This document shows positions 12,801 to 24,802 of a DNA stretch of 64,000 bases, piece by piece; positions within the stretch are counted from its first letter, which is position 1, and each line of letters opens with the position of its first letter. This DNA is from Acanthopleura granulata. Lineage: Eukaryota; Mollusca; Polyplacophora; Chitonida; Chitonidae. The stretch is from positions 878,457 through 942,456 of the forward strand of contig JABBOT010000036.1 in assembly GCA_016165875.1 (NCBI GenBank), read 5' to 3'. Made by a program: the position numbers and the translations under genes. The notes under the pieces were generated by a model. It was not told the DNA's origin. It did no database searches and saw only the letters and a program-made list of their open reading frames with translations.

Positions 12801-14370
12801 AGTCTTTGTCACAAATACATGTACATGAAAACATGAAAGCAAAAAAGAAAAAACTTCCCACCAAGTAAAGTCTTCCGATTTCCTCGATGGAATCCACACA
12901 CCTCATGTGGACTTGACTCCACAGATTATCTCCATAAACAGTGGAAACTGAACTATTGAGTTCAGCCAACTTTAGATGAAATCTGGAAACAGCAACTAAT
13001 TCAGTTTCAATAATGTTGGTCCATTGGCATCTGTAACATGGACTGGAATTCATCCTGGCGCTCCTAATAATGTAACAAGATGAAAAACAAAAATAAAAAT
13101 ATTTAAGTAAAAATAAGTAAGGTCTTGTCAACCAGTAGATAAAGAGCATTCATGGGCGGAATAAACCAATTTAATGGAAATATTGTCATGTTGTCAATGA
13201 CGTGGACTTTGCAAAAATATATACATAATGTTACAATTTTGTCCTCAATACACATTTCATTATTCAGATTTTTGATTCAGAGAACATAAAATGAGGGGAA
13301 GAATTAACACCTGTTTGGAAACGTAGATTATGAAAATAATGACTTTATTATGTTGTCTCTTATTATTCCTGTTTTAACTGACCATTAGAACACATTTTCG
13401 TGGTGTATAATTTTATATTCCAATGAGGATGTTTTTAACACCCCCTCTCAACTATCTCGCGTGATAGTTATATTATTATAATCAGCGTCGCACACTGCAC
13501 AACGGGGGGACTTCGGATCATGTGTGGCATTAATCTTGTTAATAGACACAGTTCCAAAACCACCAATCTCTCCCACGCCTCTTTACTACACTCGCCAAAA
13601 CATCACAGGATACCTCAGAGTTTTATGCCACAATGAGGAGATATAAGGAGGAAATCACAAGAGTTGTATAATGTGAAGGTTACGTCTGGATGTCTTACAT
13701 GTATTCAGTCAATAAAGGCATTCACGTACTGAGAGGGTTAAACTGGTTAGACGAAAATAGAGCAATAATTACAGTCCACCATGTACAGAATGTCGTCGCT
13801 AACAAAGGGCCAGAACTGTTTAATGAATCTAGTTAAAAATTTAAACTTAACATAATATGACTTTGCAAGAGTAAAACATTAACTGAGATCTGACTGTCTA
13901 CGCGCACATTTCTTAAATGCGGGTTATTGTTAATGGAGATTCCGGATTTTATGAACTATGATTCGAGGAGTATACATATTATGTTATATGACCAAAACCC
14001 AGAGAAAACTGAGTAACCAAACTCTCCTATCTCAATCTCTATATGCCAGTTATATGTGTTAATCCATGAAGAGTTAACTACATGCAGACATCAGAGACTT
14101 TGTGTCAGATAACATGTTTTAATATATTAACATCTCTAGTATTCGCAGCTTCAACATCAAAAACGCGATTACAATTGACCACGATATTATAGCATATGCA
14201 TGGGTAACCTGTTACGGACCCATTGAAATAAACCAAACTATTACAATATTTGATTCAGTGTCAGCGCTGGCAAAACGGATTAACTTGTCTAAAAGCTTGA
14301 ATATCCATAAGGCAGAACACACTGATTACAACTTGTATCTGAAAGATTAAAATGGAAAATCCTTCAGTAT
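9899..14370. other. Long non-coding stretch
   Basis: I find no supported exon. An open stretch at 12760-13149 (minus) has no recognisable domain. A foldback and partial tandem duplication lies at 11161-11345. The remainder is AT-rich unique sequence. Confidence 0.5.
11161..11345. repeat. Diverged direct plus inverted repeat cluster
   Basis: The sequence 'gcacagcgtgttttcgttta' near 11192 recurs in inverted form near 11250-11272 ('ataaacgaaaaaactgctgt') and again in direct form near 11309-11333. The flanks 'gaatacgcgtag' and 'gaatccgcgtac' are also repeated about 120 bp apart. It looks like a decayed small foldback element. Confidence 0.55.
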
Positions 14371-14374
14371 ATTT

Positions 14375-14620
14375 ATGTATCTATCTATTTGATTTGTGCT
14401 TTACACCGTACTTTTGACATATACGACGGCGGCCAGCATTATGGTGGGGTAAACTGGGCAGAGCCCCGGGAAACCGACGACCATCAGCAGGTTGTGAGCG
14501 GAACTTCCTGCGTACGGTCGGAGAGGAAGCCAGCATGGGCTGACTTGAACTCACTAACACCGCATTGTTGAGAGGCACGGGGTCAAAACGCTACGCTGGA
14601 GCGCTATCCCCATCGGCCAC
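14375..14620 (-). mobile_element. tRNA-derived SINE (family A), minus orientation, near full length
   Basis: Starts with the tail 'tatctatttgatttgtgctt', then has the conserved 'cgacggcggccagcattatgg' domain, 'cggagaggaagccagcatgg', the B-box-like 'tgacttgaactca' and a decayed A-box end near 'ccccatcggccac'. Open frames on both strands here are by-products of the SINE. Confidence 0.85.
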
Positions 14621-15032
14621 ATTCAGGGTTAATCTCAAAATAAATCTGGTTTAAGGAAGGCATATATACGATGATTTGAAAGGAAGTCGGCATGGTGAAA
14701 AAGGAAGACGTGAATATAAGTTGCAAGATGGCAAACAAAACCTTGCACAGGCGCGTAGACAAGCCTTCATGCTGAAAACAATGGCATCTATTGTTGATGT
14801 AGACAGAGCTCGTGCCTCTGATAGCGTTGGTATTCATCAGGCAGTTATTATATATCAGGCATAGTTAATGACAGCGGAAATTATTAATTCGGCATTAATA
14901 CAATTGCTTTGCATTCTTTCCATTTGCTCAGTGGTGTTGAAGACTAGGAAACTATTTTGCTGGGTTTATGGTGGGAAACTCAGGCTTGAATCATGATTGT
15001 TTTTATTATTATAAATAATTTTTCTTTAGACG

Positions 15033-15215
15033 TAACATCGTCCCAAGGCAAAGCGATAAATTTTACATAACCGGAAGTATCGTCACCAATCCGAAAATAG
15101 AGCATGCCAAAAATACAATCGAGTATGAGGTGATGTTTATCTCCAACAGTCATGCGACAAAAGGAGCATAGTTTTTCAAACCTTTGTACCTTGTGCCATT
15201 TTCTGTTTCCATCAA
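15033..15215 (-). pseudogene. Possible LINE reverse-transcriptase C-terminal remnant
   Basis: On the minus strand one frame reads WHKVQRFEKLCSFCRMTVGD followed by KHHLILDC, giving C-x2-C...H-x4-C. Many non-LTR retrotransposons end in such a zinc motif (CxxC followed by HxxxxC). The surrounding frame is short and closes quickly, and no reverse-transcriptase core is visible, so this is at best the tail of a decayed copy. Confidence 0.35.
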
Positions 15216-15439
15216 TAAATGATGACTACATACTCAGAATGGTAACATTTTCTACATAAGTCTGTTTGATAACATCCTTAGGTATTTTTCACAGAATATG
15301 AAATGGGCAAAGGTTAGGGGCGAACGCACTATAGATGACTTGAGCTGTGTAAATTGCAGGTCCAATAACTGAAAAGACTACCGGTAGGCCTACGTTCTTT
15401 TTATGGTGAGGGATAAGCACACTTGTTATTTTTTTCATT

Positions 15440-15655
15440 CATTTAATTAGAGTTTTCCAAGTATATTTTACTGATACGACGTCATCCAGCATTACTATGG
15501 CAGCAGAAAAGCGGGTAGAGCGGGTTGCTGGCAGACTTTCCTGCTAATGCCTGACATGCAGGACAAGGAAACTAGCTTGAGCTTGACTTGAACTCACAGC
15601 TACTGCACTTGGAGGAGGCTCTTGATTCATTGAGCTGTGTTAGCTCGCTAAGCCG
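15440..15655 (-). mobile_element. tRNA-derived SINE (family A), minus orientation, old copy
   Basis: The order of blocks matches the other copies ('tgatacgacgtcatccagca', 'gttgctggcagactttcctg', 'gacttgaactcacagc', 'gagctgtgttagctcgctaa'), but identity is low, so this insertion is old. Confidence 0.65.
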
Positions 15656-18096
15656 TTGTATGACTTGTTATTCAGCTATAGCTAAATTGTCTTCCTCTCC
15701 CTTCAACATCTGACATTCACGTTTTCGGCCAACCACTGAATGTCAGAAGAAGTAGAGACTCCGGCTTATGGAAGCTGTGAAATTATTGATACAGCATGTG
15801 TGTGAATAGTGCAAGTGGCTGTGATTTTTTTTCTTCAAGAAAATTTGAAATCTACATATTTATTTATTTATTTATTTATTTGAAATCAATATGTATACAC
15901 AAAACTAGCTTGAGCTAAAAAAAAATAATTGAAATTTTACTTGACATTTAGCTCTGTGCACTCCAAAGATTTCCCTTCTTTCTGATCATGAGTAGGCCTA
16001 TGATACTTCAGAATATTATATATTTTAATATTATATATAAATTTCTATATATGATAAAAAAATGCTTTGATGCGTTTATAATTCCCTTGCAATTCTCTCA
16101 TACAGTACATCTAGAAAGACTCAAGAGTCCAAAAAACAAACAAAGATAATGCGCAGAAAAATTAACAAAGTTCTTCCCACAGATCAAGTGTACATACTGC
16201 ACAACTGCGGTACACCTTGCTAACGAGATTGTTCACAGAGAACGTGACAGCCAGACGCACAGACGCCCACCGCCACAACGACACTCCTGTGACAACTTTG
16301 CCTCAGGGGTAAACTGTGTTAAACGTACTTGAAATGTATTCATACTTGTTACTTCCATAGCAAATGCATTATATTCGGTATAAATTACAAACAAATGAAG
16401 TCACGGAGTATTTAAAAAGGAGTTAAAATATCATAGTTCGGAATCTTTCTGGAACAATAATGTTGAATTGTCCATCCTCCACCGAATCATGCGACTGATG
16501 TGTGGGTGCAAATGTAGCTGTGGAGTGACGTCTGAAATGGTGCCTGGAAGCCTCAAGCCTGAGTGGCAACAGATGGGGAGGCCAAAAACTCATTATTTTT
16601 TACATGTTGCGAATTACTTTCATTGTGTGTAATTTCGTTTTGTGAGTACCTGAAAATGTGAATGCAATATTTTCTTTGCACAGCCGAAGCTTTAAATATC
16701 TGTGGACTATGGACTAACTCAACATAAATGTAACCTTAAATGGCACCCATAGGTTCTTCTTTGCATAAACTTGAAGAAAATTGTGCTGAACTGTGAGCAT
16801 TTAACATCTGATATATATACTGGCCCGTGTCAGTCAAACATGATACGTGAAACCTTTCCAAGCCAGCGGAAAGGACATCTGAAGGAAAATATCAAACACA
16901 AACTCACACTAATGTGAAATAAAAAATAGAAACGAAAACAAGTACAGAGTAAATACACAATCCAGCCTATACGCAAGATACCACGAATCCAAATCAAGAT
17001 TAAAACGAAAGATAGATTGAACCAAAACAGAAAAGCAAAACAGATTAAAAATTAGTTATGTTTTTGAAAAGGATATGACAACTCTGTTGACTTAAACGTG
17101 TCATTTAGTAAGTACTGAAATTATCTACCCTGACAGCTGAAGCTTTACTTGAAATGAAAGGTCGATTTGTTGAAAGAGAATGAGACAGCAATCAGTGTTC
17201 TTGGATGAAAGTGATAAATATGGGGATGACTACTACTGCAGGATAATAGGTAATGATATAGACTCACAGGGGCCTCCTAGTCAAGCCCTGGATGTTCTAC
17301 GAGCATACAGATTGGAACTGACGAGTACTGGGGCATTCTGGGAGAAGCGTGAGAAGGAATCGGTCAATTCTATAGAATCTCATGTTCCACTGACAGAACA
17401 TTTCACGCTACTAGTGCATGGCCAAGATAACGGTATAGATCTAAATTGCACACACCCCCGCAAAACGTCAATATCGCTGTCTTTATCTCCTACCCACCAA
17501 CAGTTAGTTTCACGGAATTCTAAGGAGACCGTTTTGGGAAAAAATAAACCTTACCCCCAACTGATGTAAGTATCGTTACAGAGGGTTTTCACGGTTGGGA
17601 TAAAACAGTAGTCAAAGGTTATATTATGAATATAACATGCAAAAGAACCAAATGTCTGTGTCTGCGGTGGATGACATTCACAATCGATATTTGTAAGTAG
17701 CCAACTTTGGCAGTTTGCCAAATCATCACAACATTTTAACTAAAATGCCTATTTGGCACAATTAATGGTTAGCAATATTTAGCCATTCACTGAAAAAAGT
17801 ACAAATTTAAAATATGAAATCCGTATATCTTAAGACAAAACTCCTGCTGTACAATTGGTTGTAGGGCAAACGACGTGCCTTTGTCCATAGAATAATACTG
17901 CAGCCAAGAGGGAAAATTGGTTAGACATTGTGATAACTTGCTTCCCATCGCTCAGTTTTTTTGCACAATATTTAACTAGGAAGGTTTCGGATAAATCTGG
18001 CTTCATTAGGCTATTACATGCTCACATGATTAGTGCCCAAAACTTATTACCCTTGAATACAATTGTAGTTAGATTGTATAACTGTAAATCTCATAC
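15656..18096. other. Non-coding stretch downstream of the ankyrin exons
   Basis: Contains a (ttta)n microsatellite at about 15857-15883. A plus-strand open frame at 17180-17569 (129 codons) has no recognisable domain or splice context. I see no further ankyrin exon here, so the 3' end of the ankyrin gene is not located. Confidence 0.45.
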
Positions 18097-18195
18097 CACA
18101 TCCTGTCCATTGACATTTGCGCCACTTTCCAACAGCAAGAAAACCAGGTCTAGATTTTCGCTTTGTGTCGCCCAATGCAAAGCACTCTGTCCGTT
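18097..18195 (-). CDS. Ankyrin repeat exon c (99 bp)
   Basis: Encodes NGQSALHWATQSENLDLVFL followed by LLESGANVNGQD, a clear ankyrin repeat (SALHWA, LDLVFLLLESGANVN). The donor is GTATGA, weaker than the other two but usable. Confidence 0.8.
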
Positions 18196-20471
18196 CTGTA
18201 GAAAGGTCATAGTAATACGTTACCAGACTGTTCAATTTGGGTTTTAACGCACCTAACAGACAAGGACAAGCAGTGGTTACACGTTCGCACGAGCATCATA
18301 TTTTGAATAAGAGCAGATTTCGCATCACTAATATAGAGCCAATCTTCCAGTCAGTCATCATCATTTAACCGTTCCTTCAATTAAACATTATCTGGTTTTA
18401 AACTACTGCTCGTTGATACTTGCTCGCATCACTCACGTCTGTCTCAAGTGACAGCGTGATGGAATTCCCTTGACGTCGGGATTTATAGATGCTTGCGGTA
18501 CTGGTTTATGTAGATTAGTTTTTTAAATGTAATAAAAATTGTGTGAAATATAATCACATTCCAGCTGCACAAATTGTGTACAGCAATAGAAGAACAACAT
18601 CCCCGAGAGTTCCATCACGATTTCGTACGTAAAAGGTACCGTATGTGATAAATATATGGTTGTTTGAGGTGTCCCATCAACCTTGTTGTTCGGCTGATAC
18701 GACAGGCCGACCTCAGAAATCTCGAGCTGATACGTCATCGCAGGTTACACACTGCTAGGATCATCTCTATGTGTTTCATACAGCAGCAGGAAGGGCGAGT
18801 GACACAAACTATTGGGAGCCGTCAAACGTCCCAGGGCGGTCCCCAGCCCCTATTACGGCTAATTTCTGCTGTTATCAAGCCATGTGGTGTACAGGTATAT
18901 ATATAATTGGCGACTGTTTATGTATGTACCATAATAGCCCCAAGGACGGCTCACCACCCTCGCCGCTCCGGTTTTCCATTTACTGTTGTCTGCATACCTG
19001 TGGTGATTGAACTGCAGCATGAAGAGTCATGATAATTGTGCATGTTTGAAAGTGCGGGGAAAGCTGTCTGGGAGAGTAGTGCAAAAGCCACCTAGCCAAA
19101 ATCCACAAAGGCAGCAAAATCAACGGGCCCGGTGGGTCTTGCGGGAAGGGGGTTCGGAGCAAAATATAAGTCTGTCGGTCTTGTTGGCTAAAAAATAAGC
19201 TGTCAGAGTACACACGGTTACTCTTCGAATCTCCGCCTCCTAAAAGCTACCATTATATAGTTTACCACAGCGAAATGAAGAGTACTATATACACAAATGT
19301 GAATATGAATGCGCAAGTTATCCATTTGAAATAAAACAAAGCCCAATACCACAGTTTGGTACATGTGCATAAAGTACTCAGTTTGGAGCTGAGGTGTGGA
19401 TTTCGGAGGACACCTAAAAAGCTGAACGCACTTCTTCTGGAAGTAGACATCAACTCTTTACATGACATGCAACTAAATGCACATTAATCTGTTGTTACAC
19501 AAATAAACAGTGCATTTTATGGATTTTCCTTCCCTTTATAACTTTGATGTATGCATATGTGCCTTTCTCTTTTGCCTGCAAAGTGAGTTGCATTCAAGCC
19601 AACATTCTAACATCCAATAGAATGATTTGCGAAGCCTTTTTTTCTCTCAAAACCCAAACCAAGGTTTCATGTAGCATTTCTGACATTGACGTGATTTTTT
19701 TTTGTTTTTTTTGGATTGCAGGTTGTCTAGGTTTAGGACGATTGCACTTTTGTGTCAGGAAATGGAAAACCTTAGGGATCATCATCAATGGCTTACTTGA
19801 TTCTGTGCATTGACATTAGCATCGTTTTCCAGCAGCAGGCGAACAAGATCTACATCGCAGTTCAAAATGGCTTGGTGTAGAAGCGTCCTTTTCTCCTGAA
19901 ATTACAGAAACAAGAAACCAGTCAGAGACTGCCAGGATGTATGCCAACGCTCTTTTCCGACCCTCCATTTATGGCTCTATCACCTCCATTGCTCGACGAA
20001 GGTTTCCTGTGCGAAATGGGAAGTCTGAAATTAACCTATAAAACAATATCTTGTGCATGCAGCTCTGCAAACGTGGGGGCAGAGTAATTTTGACATTTCA
20101 TAAAGAAAACACGTCGCTTCCTACATTTCCAGAATATAGGTACAGATTTTTACTCAACCCGTCATTCAAGAAAAGAGAAAAAACAGCAGAGAGGAAGCTT
20201 CGCACCATCCTTGTTTCTGCTAAAACCTTATTTCCACCTTGGACATTTTGAATTGTAATTTCGACATGTGGTTCATTTTTTTTTTTTTTGGCCTCGAGGG
20301 AAATAGGACTGAGTAAAATTGCTATCCTGCGGGATATAAGAAAATGTTGCAATTGCATCACAGGTAGCTTACTTTTAACTGGGATTTGACACTGACACCC
20401 TTCTCCTCTAACAGACGAACAATACCAACATGACCCCCCAAAGATGCGGGATGTAAAGGCGTGGCTTTGCC
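18097..20471 (-). CDS. Ankyrin-repeat protein, three internal exons (partial gene)
   Basis: Three exons on the minus strand, 20471-20373, 19895-19797 and 18195-18097, are each exactly 99 bp, phase 0 at both ends, and each encodes one 33-residue ankyrin repeat. Splice sites are consensus or near-consensus (acceptors CTCATAG, AATTTCAG, TTTCTACAG; donors AAAA|GTAAG, TCAA|GTAAGC, TGTG|GTATGA). Spliced together they remain open through 99 residues. Ankyrin repeats are protein-binding scaffolds; the rest of the protein is needed to say what it does. Neither the start exon nor the stop exon is found. The one-repeat-per-exon layout suggests more exons of this kind outside the part I could recognise. 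Confidence 0.75.
19797..19895 (-). CDS. Ankyrin repeat exon b (99 bp)
   Basis: Encodes a repeat with TLLHQAI in place of TPLHxAA, then DVDLVRLLLENDANVNAQN, which fits the second helix and the loop of the ankyrin consensus (LLLExGAxVNAxx). Confidence 0.8.
20373..20471 (-). CDS. Ankyrin repeat exon a (99 bp)
   Basis: Encodes a repeat with the TPLH hallmark (GKATPLHPASLGGHVGIVRL), then LLEEKGVSVKSQ. TPLH-x-A, the GHVGIVRLL helix and a following G are all in the consensus places. An open frame on the same strand in another phase is a shadow. Confidence 0.8.
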
Positions 20472-20741
20472 CTATGAGTGTTGAAAACAAACAGTAAATC
20501 AAAAATTAAATGATTTTATCGCAATATTACAGTTTCAGCACAAAACATGACTTTTAATGACTGCAATAAAGGGTACAGTGGTTCCTCCGCTCATTAGGAT
20601 GACAGGAAAAAAGAAATGATCCAAGAGACCACCGTTGAGAACATTAATGTGTGTCTTTTTAAGTCAGCATTTACATTTATCTCTTCTTTAGATGGCAGTA
20701 GTAGAACTGGACTAGAAGATAGAAGCTAGTCTTTCGGTGTA

Positions 20742-20815
20742 TGTTGATTTATTTAATTCGTGATTTGTGCCCTTCTTAAAAATATTTCACTCATATAAAA
20801 GTGGGGGTAGCCCTG
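20742..20815 (-). mobile_element. Degraded 3' end of a family A SINE
   Basis: 'gatttatttaattcgtgatt' followed by 'aaaaatatttcactcatata' matches the SINE 3' tail and adjoining block in minus orientation; the rest of the element is unrecognisable. Confidence 0.4.
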
Positions 20816-21825
20816 GGGATCCCAGCAACCTATGGCGAACCGCTGGTTACGGACACACCTCGAAAAGTAGGACCAAGGAAGAAATCTACAAGAGTAGGAC
20901 TTCCGTCGTTTCTCACACAGCCTGCCTGAACTATATGTATATCGTTATATCCGCATTTTACAACAGAGATTTCAAACTCGATATAAATGTGAGGAAATGA
21001 ACAAGGGAAAGCTTTGCTGACACTACACAGAACGGATTCATGGGCATGAATAAAATACACTGTCAGCCCATCCTTGTGTCATCACTCATGTATGAAATTT
21101 CATTGGAGTGACGACAATAATTAGAAAACAATTTATCAAGTATTAAATATGTTAGAGGGCTTCACTGTACACAATTAAAGACAGCATAACTGATAGTTTC
21201 TATTCATCAAAAATATTGTACCAAAACTATCACATATGAGCGGTTACGATTTTAAGATAAATATTTTTATATACTGATGTCCAGTATAAACGCTGAAACG
21301 TGGAGCGTGAGTGTAAACAAGATGCATGGGCCTTCACGATAGACTACCGACCTAGTTTATAGAGCACAAGCATCAATCAGTCAGCATGAAGGGTTACACA
21401 ACAGGAGGGACTCTCACTATCTTAGTTGGTGCAGGCGTGGACTTGAGACGCATTCAATTTTAGTTTCTACACGGTTTAAAGTCGATTTACTGCTAGCATA
21501 CCGGCCTCTAGATCGCATCCTACACCCTGGAGGGCCGCAACCGAGATATAACTTGTGAACTGCAGGATAATGTAGGCCTATATATAGACCGTTAAGCACG
21601 CATGAGTCATGATTTCTCACCAGTCATGTATGTAGTGGTGTAGCTTCATATACGCTATTTTCCTATGGGCTTAACGGTAGTCTCCCATAGCAGACTTGGT
21701 AGAGATGTTCTCTTGAAGCCTACGAGATCGCTTGGGTTAAAATACCACTTTCCTGGCCTCGGATAGTATAGTATGGCATGTACAAGTTCCAGTCAAGACC
21801 GCGGTTTCCAAGGGAAACATTGACC

Positions 21826-22726
21826 TTAGTAACAGTATTATTAGAGATCGCGCTTTCTAGATATAGCACAGGTTCTGGTGCTGAAAATTGGCTGAGGCCT
21901 ATCCGGGTTTCGAACCAGCGATCTCAGAGTCAGGCACCAAATCACCAGCAATACACGTCAAACATCTAGACCACTCCACCATCCAGCCTTCTACAGATTT
22001 AGAAGGTAGCTGATACCCCTCTGATGATCAGAAATGACACAGGTCTTGTAGCTGAACGTATCAGATTGGTAGATTGGTCGATGTCATTCAGAAAGTGAAT
22101 TTTAAGTAACAGTATTATCGTTATTAGAGATTACACTTTCTAGATATAGGACAGGTTCTAGTGCTGAAAACTAGTTGAGACCCATCGCGGTTTCGATCCA
22201 GCAACCTCAGCACCAAATAGAGAGTAATACATGAGAAATGACACAGCTATCTTAGCTGAACATATCAGATTGGTAGATTTCCAGCGAACATGCATTACCC
22301 CTCTGTTGATCAGAAATGACACAACTCCCTTAGTTGAACATATCACATTGGTAGATGTCATTTAGAAAAATTCACTTTAGAAAAAATCACTATCTAAATG
22401 ATATCTACCAACCTGTTATTTTCAGCCAAGAGAGCTGTGTCATTTCTAATCATCAGAGGGGGAATGCATGTTCGCTGTAAAGTCTACCGGCGAGCTACCT
22501 TCTACATTTGTAGAAGGCTTGTTGGTCGAGTGGTCGAAATGGTTGACGTGTATTGCTGGCGATTTGCTGCCAGACTCTGAGCTCCTTGGTTCGAAACCCG
22601 GATATGTCTTAACCAATTTTCATCACTAGAACCTGTGCTATATCTAGAAAGTGTAATTTCTAACACCGATAATACTGTTACTTAAAATTCACTCTCTAAA
22701 TGACATCTACCAATTTGATCTTAGTA
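21826..22726. mobile_element. Inverted pair of tRNA-Ser/Leu-like SINEs (large palindrome)
   Basis: The right copy (plus, about 22404-22692) has an A-box-like block 'ttggtcgagtggtcgaaatg' at 22522 and a B box 'ggttcgaaacc' near 22588, as in type II tRNAs with a long variable arm. The left copy (minus, about 21828-22077) carries the same parts reversed ('ccgggtttcgaacc', 'agaccactccaccatccagc'). A partial third copy lies between (about 22084-22375). Both outer copies share flanking blocks such as 'cactttctagatatag' and 'cagattggtagat'. Confidence 0.75.
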
Positions 22727-22732
22727 ACCGTG

Positions 22733-22882
22733 CGGTTTGCCAGTAAGCTGCGGATGGTCAAGGATTGCCACGGACTCTGCCCGGCTTCCTCCCACCATAA
22801 TGCTGGCCGCCGCCGTTTAAGTGAAATAATCTTGAGTGCGGCGTAAAATACCAATATCAAAAAAAAACAAACAAAAAAAAAA
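22733..22882 (+). mobile_element. 5'-truncated family A SINE with A-rich tail
   Basis: Plus-orientation 3' half: 'gctgcggatggtcaaggatt', 'cggcttcctcccaccataat', 'gctggccgccgccgtttaag', then 'gcggcgtaaaataccaatat' and an A-rich tail. It directly abuts the tRNA-Ser-like SINE pair. Confidence 0.85.
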
Positions 22883-23339
22883 CGACAACAGATAGACAAT
22901 AACAGTAACGGTTTTCCTAGCAGGGACACGACCTCCAAGGTAAACATACACCTTAGTAACGCTGTTCCTGACAGAAGCACAATATCGAGGATAAACATTT
23001 GCCTCAACAGCCGCACTTTTATAGGTGTAAATTTAATGACGGGGAGTCCCAAACCATATGCACACGTTCCTCACCAGGACGTGGTATCCACCTTAGCAAC
23101 TCCGAACACTTGAGCTGACATGTAGGCCTGCCAAGTGACAAGTTTGCAGAGGTATGTATTTACACATGATCCACTGTTAACGTGCAATTCAACTGAATTA
23201 CAGTTTTTTTACCAGTTTCGATGGCGTGGTGGAAAGTTCTTCTCTGACTTGGCTGATTTGTAGATTTTTTTTCCTCACTCACACCCGCACCACCCACTTC
23301 CCCCTGAAGTGTGTTTTCTGCTAGGGGAATTTCAAAGAA

Positions 23340-23640
23340 TGAGACTAAACTCCTCGTCAGAGATAACATTATCGCACAGAGCTTTCAATGTGGTGTTAAA
23401 TTTTTAATCCGCAGGATTTCGCCATGTTGTTTCGCTTTGGTCCCTACGCGGCGACCTTTAAGTTTGCAAGTCACACATGCTAGGCCACACACGATGGCCC
23501 CGACCTCCATACCTACAAACCTGCGAACTGCTATGATTGTGGACAGGACGCCTATACCCGAGGCTCTAAAGCCAAGACTGGCGATCACTAAAGCCGTGTG
23601 AACGCCATCAATTACATTCACACTGCACCAGTATTTCTCT
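23340..23640 (-). pseudogene. Mobile-element ORF fragment with ISDEEF motif, frameshifted
   Basis: On the minus strand a 78-codon frame (23621-23385) has a hydrophobic, glycine-rich N-terminal part (ASLGFRASGIGVLSTI) followed by RRVGTKAKQHGEI. After a frameshift the similarity continues as LKALCDNVISDEEFSLIL and then a stop. From memory, ORFs ending in 'KAKKH-E-I...ISDEEF-LIL' occur in many copies in cnidarian and molluscan genomes and behave as parts of a mobile element; I cannot name the family. It lies on the same strand as the fragment at 26131-26639 and may belong to the same insertion. Confidence 0.45.
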
Positions 23641-24258
23641 ACGAGGAGGCTCGCTAATTTCCCTCATCCCCCAATGGTTTTTTTTATGGCTGTTATTTCC
23701 CACAGTCAGTAAGATGTGTAATTCACCATTGTAGGTTGTTCATCAACAGCTCGGTTACCAGCAACCTGCGGATGATCGTGGGTCCCAAACGCAATAGAGG
23801 CCATCTTTGAATTGGAAGGCTTAAATGTCTCCATTCTCGCCTTGTTCATCGAAGTTAGCCACGTCAACGAGATCCCCAAGTGCAAGCCATAAACAATTAG
23901 GTCCTGCGGCGTGAACCATTATTGTTCACACCTTTCTCGATTGTGTAACTTTGCGGGTATATATGTAGTATACACCTCCTTCCCCCTTATGTCCAATAGA
24001 CTAACAGTAAACTGAGACAGGCTGCTGGAGCGCAATGCCTTGTGGTGTGGGGGTGGAATGTGACAGTTATCTACCAATTTACGACCTCGCTCGGGGTGGA
24101 TATCAGGGGGCGAAGCCCCACGCCTGTCCATCCCTTGACGTGTTCACCTCATCTGGATGTACAGATACCTCGTGGTGTGGCAACAGTTATCCTCGGATCT
24201 ACCAGTTATAGACCCGTTTGAGAATTTGAGACCTGTGCGAGATGCTGTAGTATGATGA

Positions 24259-24802
24259 TATCACTAGCACCAGTCTCTACACACACACACGGCCAGTTGC
24301 TCTGCTCTGACATTACTAGCACCAGTCTCTACACACACACGGCCAGTTGCTCTGCTCTGATATCACTAGCACCAGTCTCTACACACACACGGCCAGTCGC
24401 TCTGCTCTGACATCACTAGTACCAGTCTCTACACACACACGGCCAGTTGCTCTGCTCTGACATTACTAGCACCAGTCTCTACACACACACGGCCAGTTGC
24501 TCTGCTCTGATATCACTAGCACCAGTCTCTACACACACACGGCCAGTTGCTCTGCTCTGATATTACTAGCACCAGTCTCTACACACACACGGCCAGTCGC
24601 TCTGCTCTGACATCACTAGCACCAGTCTCTCTACACACACGGCCAGTTGCTCTGCTCTGATATTACTAGCACCAGTCTCTACACACACACGGCCAGTCGC
24701 TCTGCTCTGACATCACTAGCACCAGTCTCTACCCACACACGGCCAGTTGCTCTGCTCTGACATTACTAGCACCGGTCTCTACACACACACGGCCAGTTGC
24801 TC
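24259..24802. repeat. 50-bp minisatellite, about 11 copies
   Basis: Tandem units start at 24259 (52 bp), then at 24311, 24361, 24411, 24461, 24511, 24561, 24611, 24661, 24711 and 24761 (42 bp, truncated). The unit contains 'actagcaccagtctct', an (ac)5 run and 'ggccagttgctctgctctga'. Copies are over 90% identical. Variants alternate: each unit with 'agtcgc' is followed by one starting 'catc', which points to a 100-bp dimer as the recent unit of duplication. Confidence 0.97.

Noticed and set aside
12760..13149. 129-codon minus frame
   Set aside because: Composition is partly plausible, but there is no recognisable domain and the frame ends in long phenylalanine-rich low-complexity sequence; no evidence for an exon.
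17180..17569. 129-codon plus frame starting MRQQSVFLDESD
   Set aside because: No domain recognised, no splice context, and on the strand opposite the nearby ankyrin gene. Could be chance; a homology search would decide.
20098..20502. 134-codon minus frame over ankyrin exon a
   Set aside because: It is in the wrong phase; the ankyrin repeat is read in another frame with proper splice sites.
22517..22604. Possible tRNA-Ser or tRNA-Leu gene
   Set aside because: A and B boxes are present, but the acceptor stem does not pair and related copies surround it; it is the head of a SINE.
24259..24802. Regular repeats resembling a CRISPR array
   Set aside because: The units are directly adjacent with no unique spacers and contain an (ac) run; it is a eukaryotic minisatellite.
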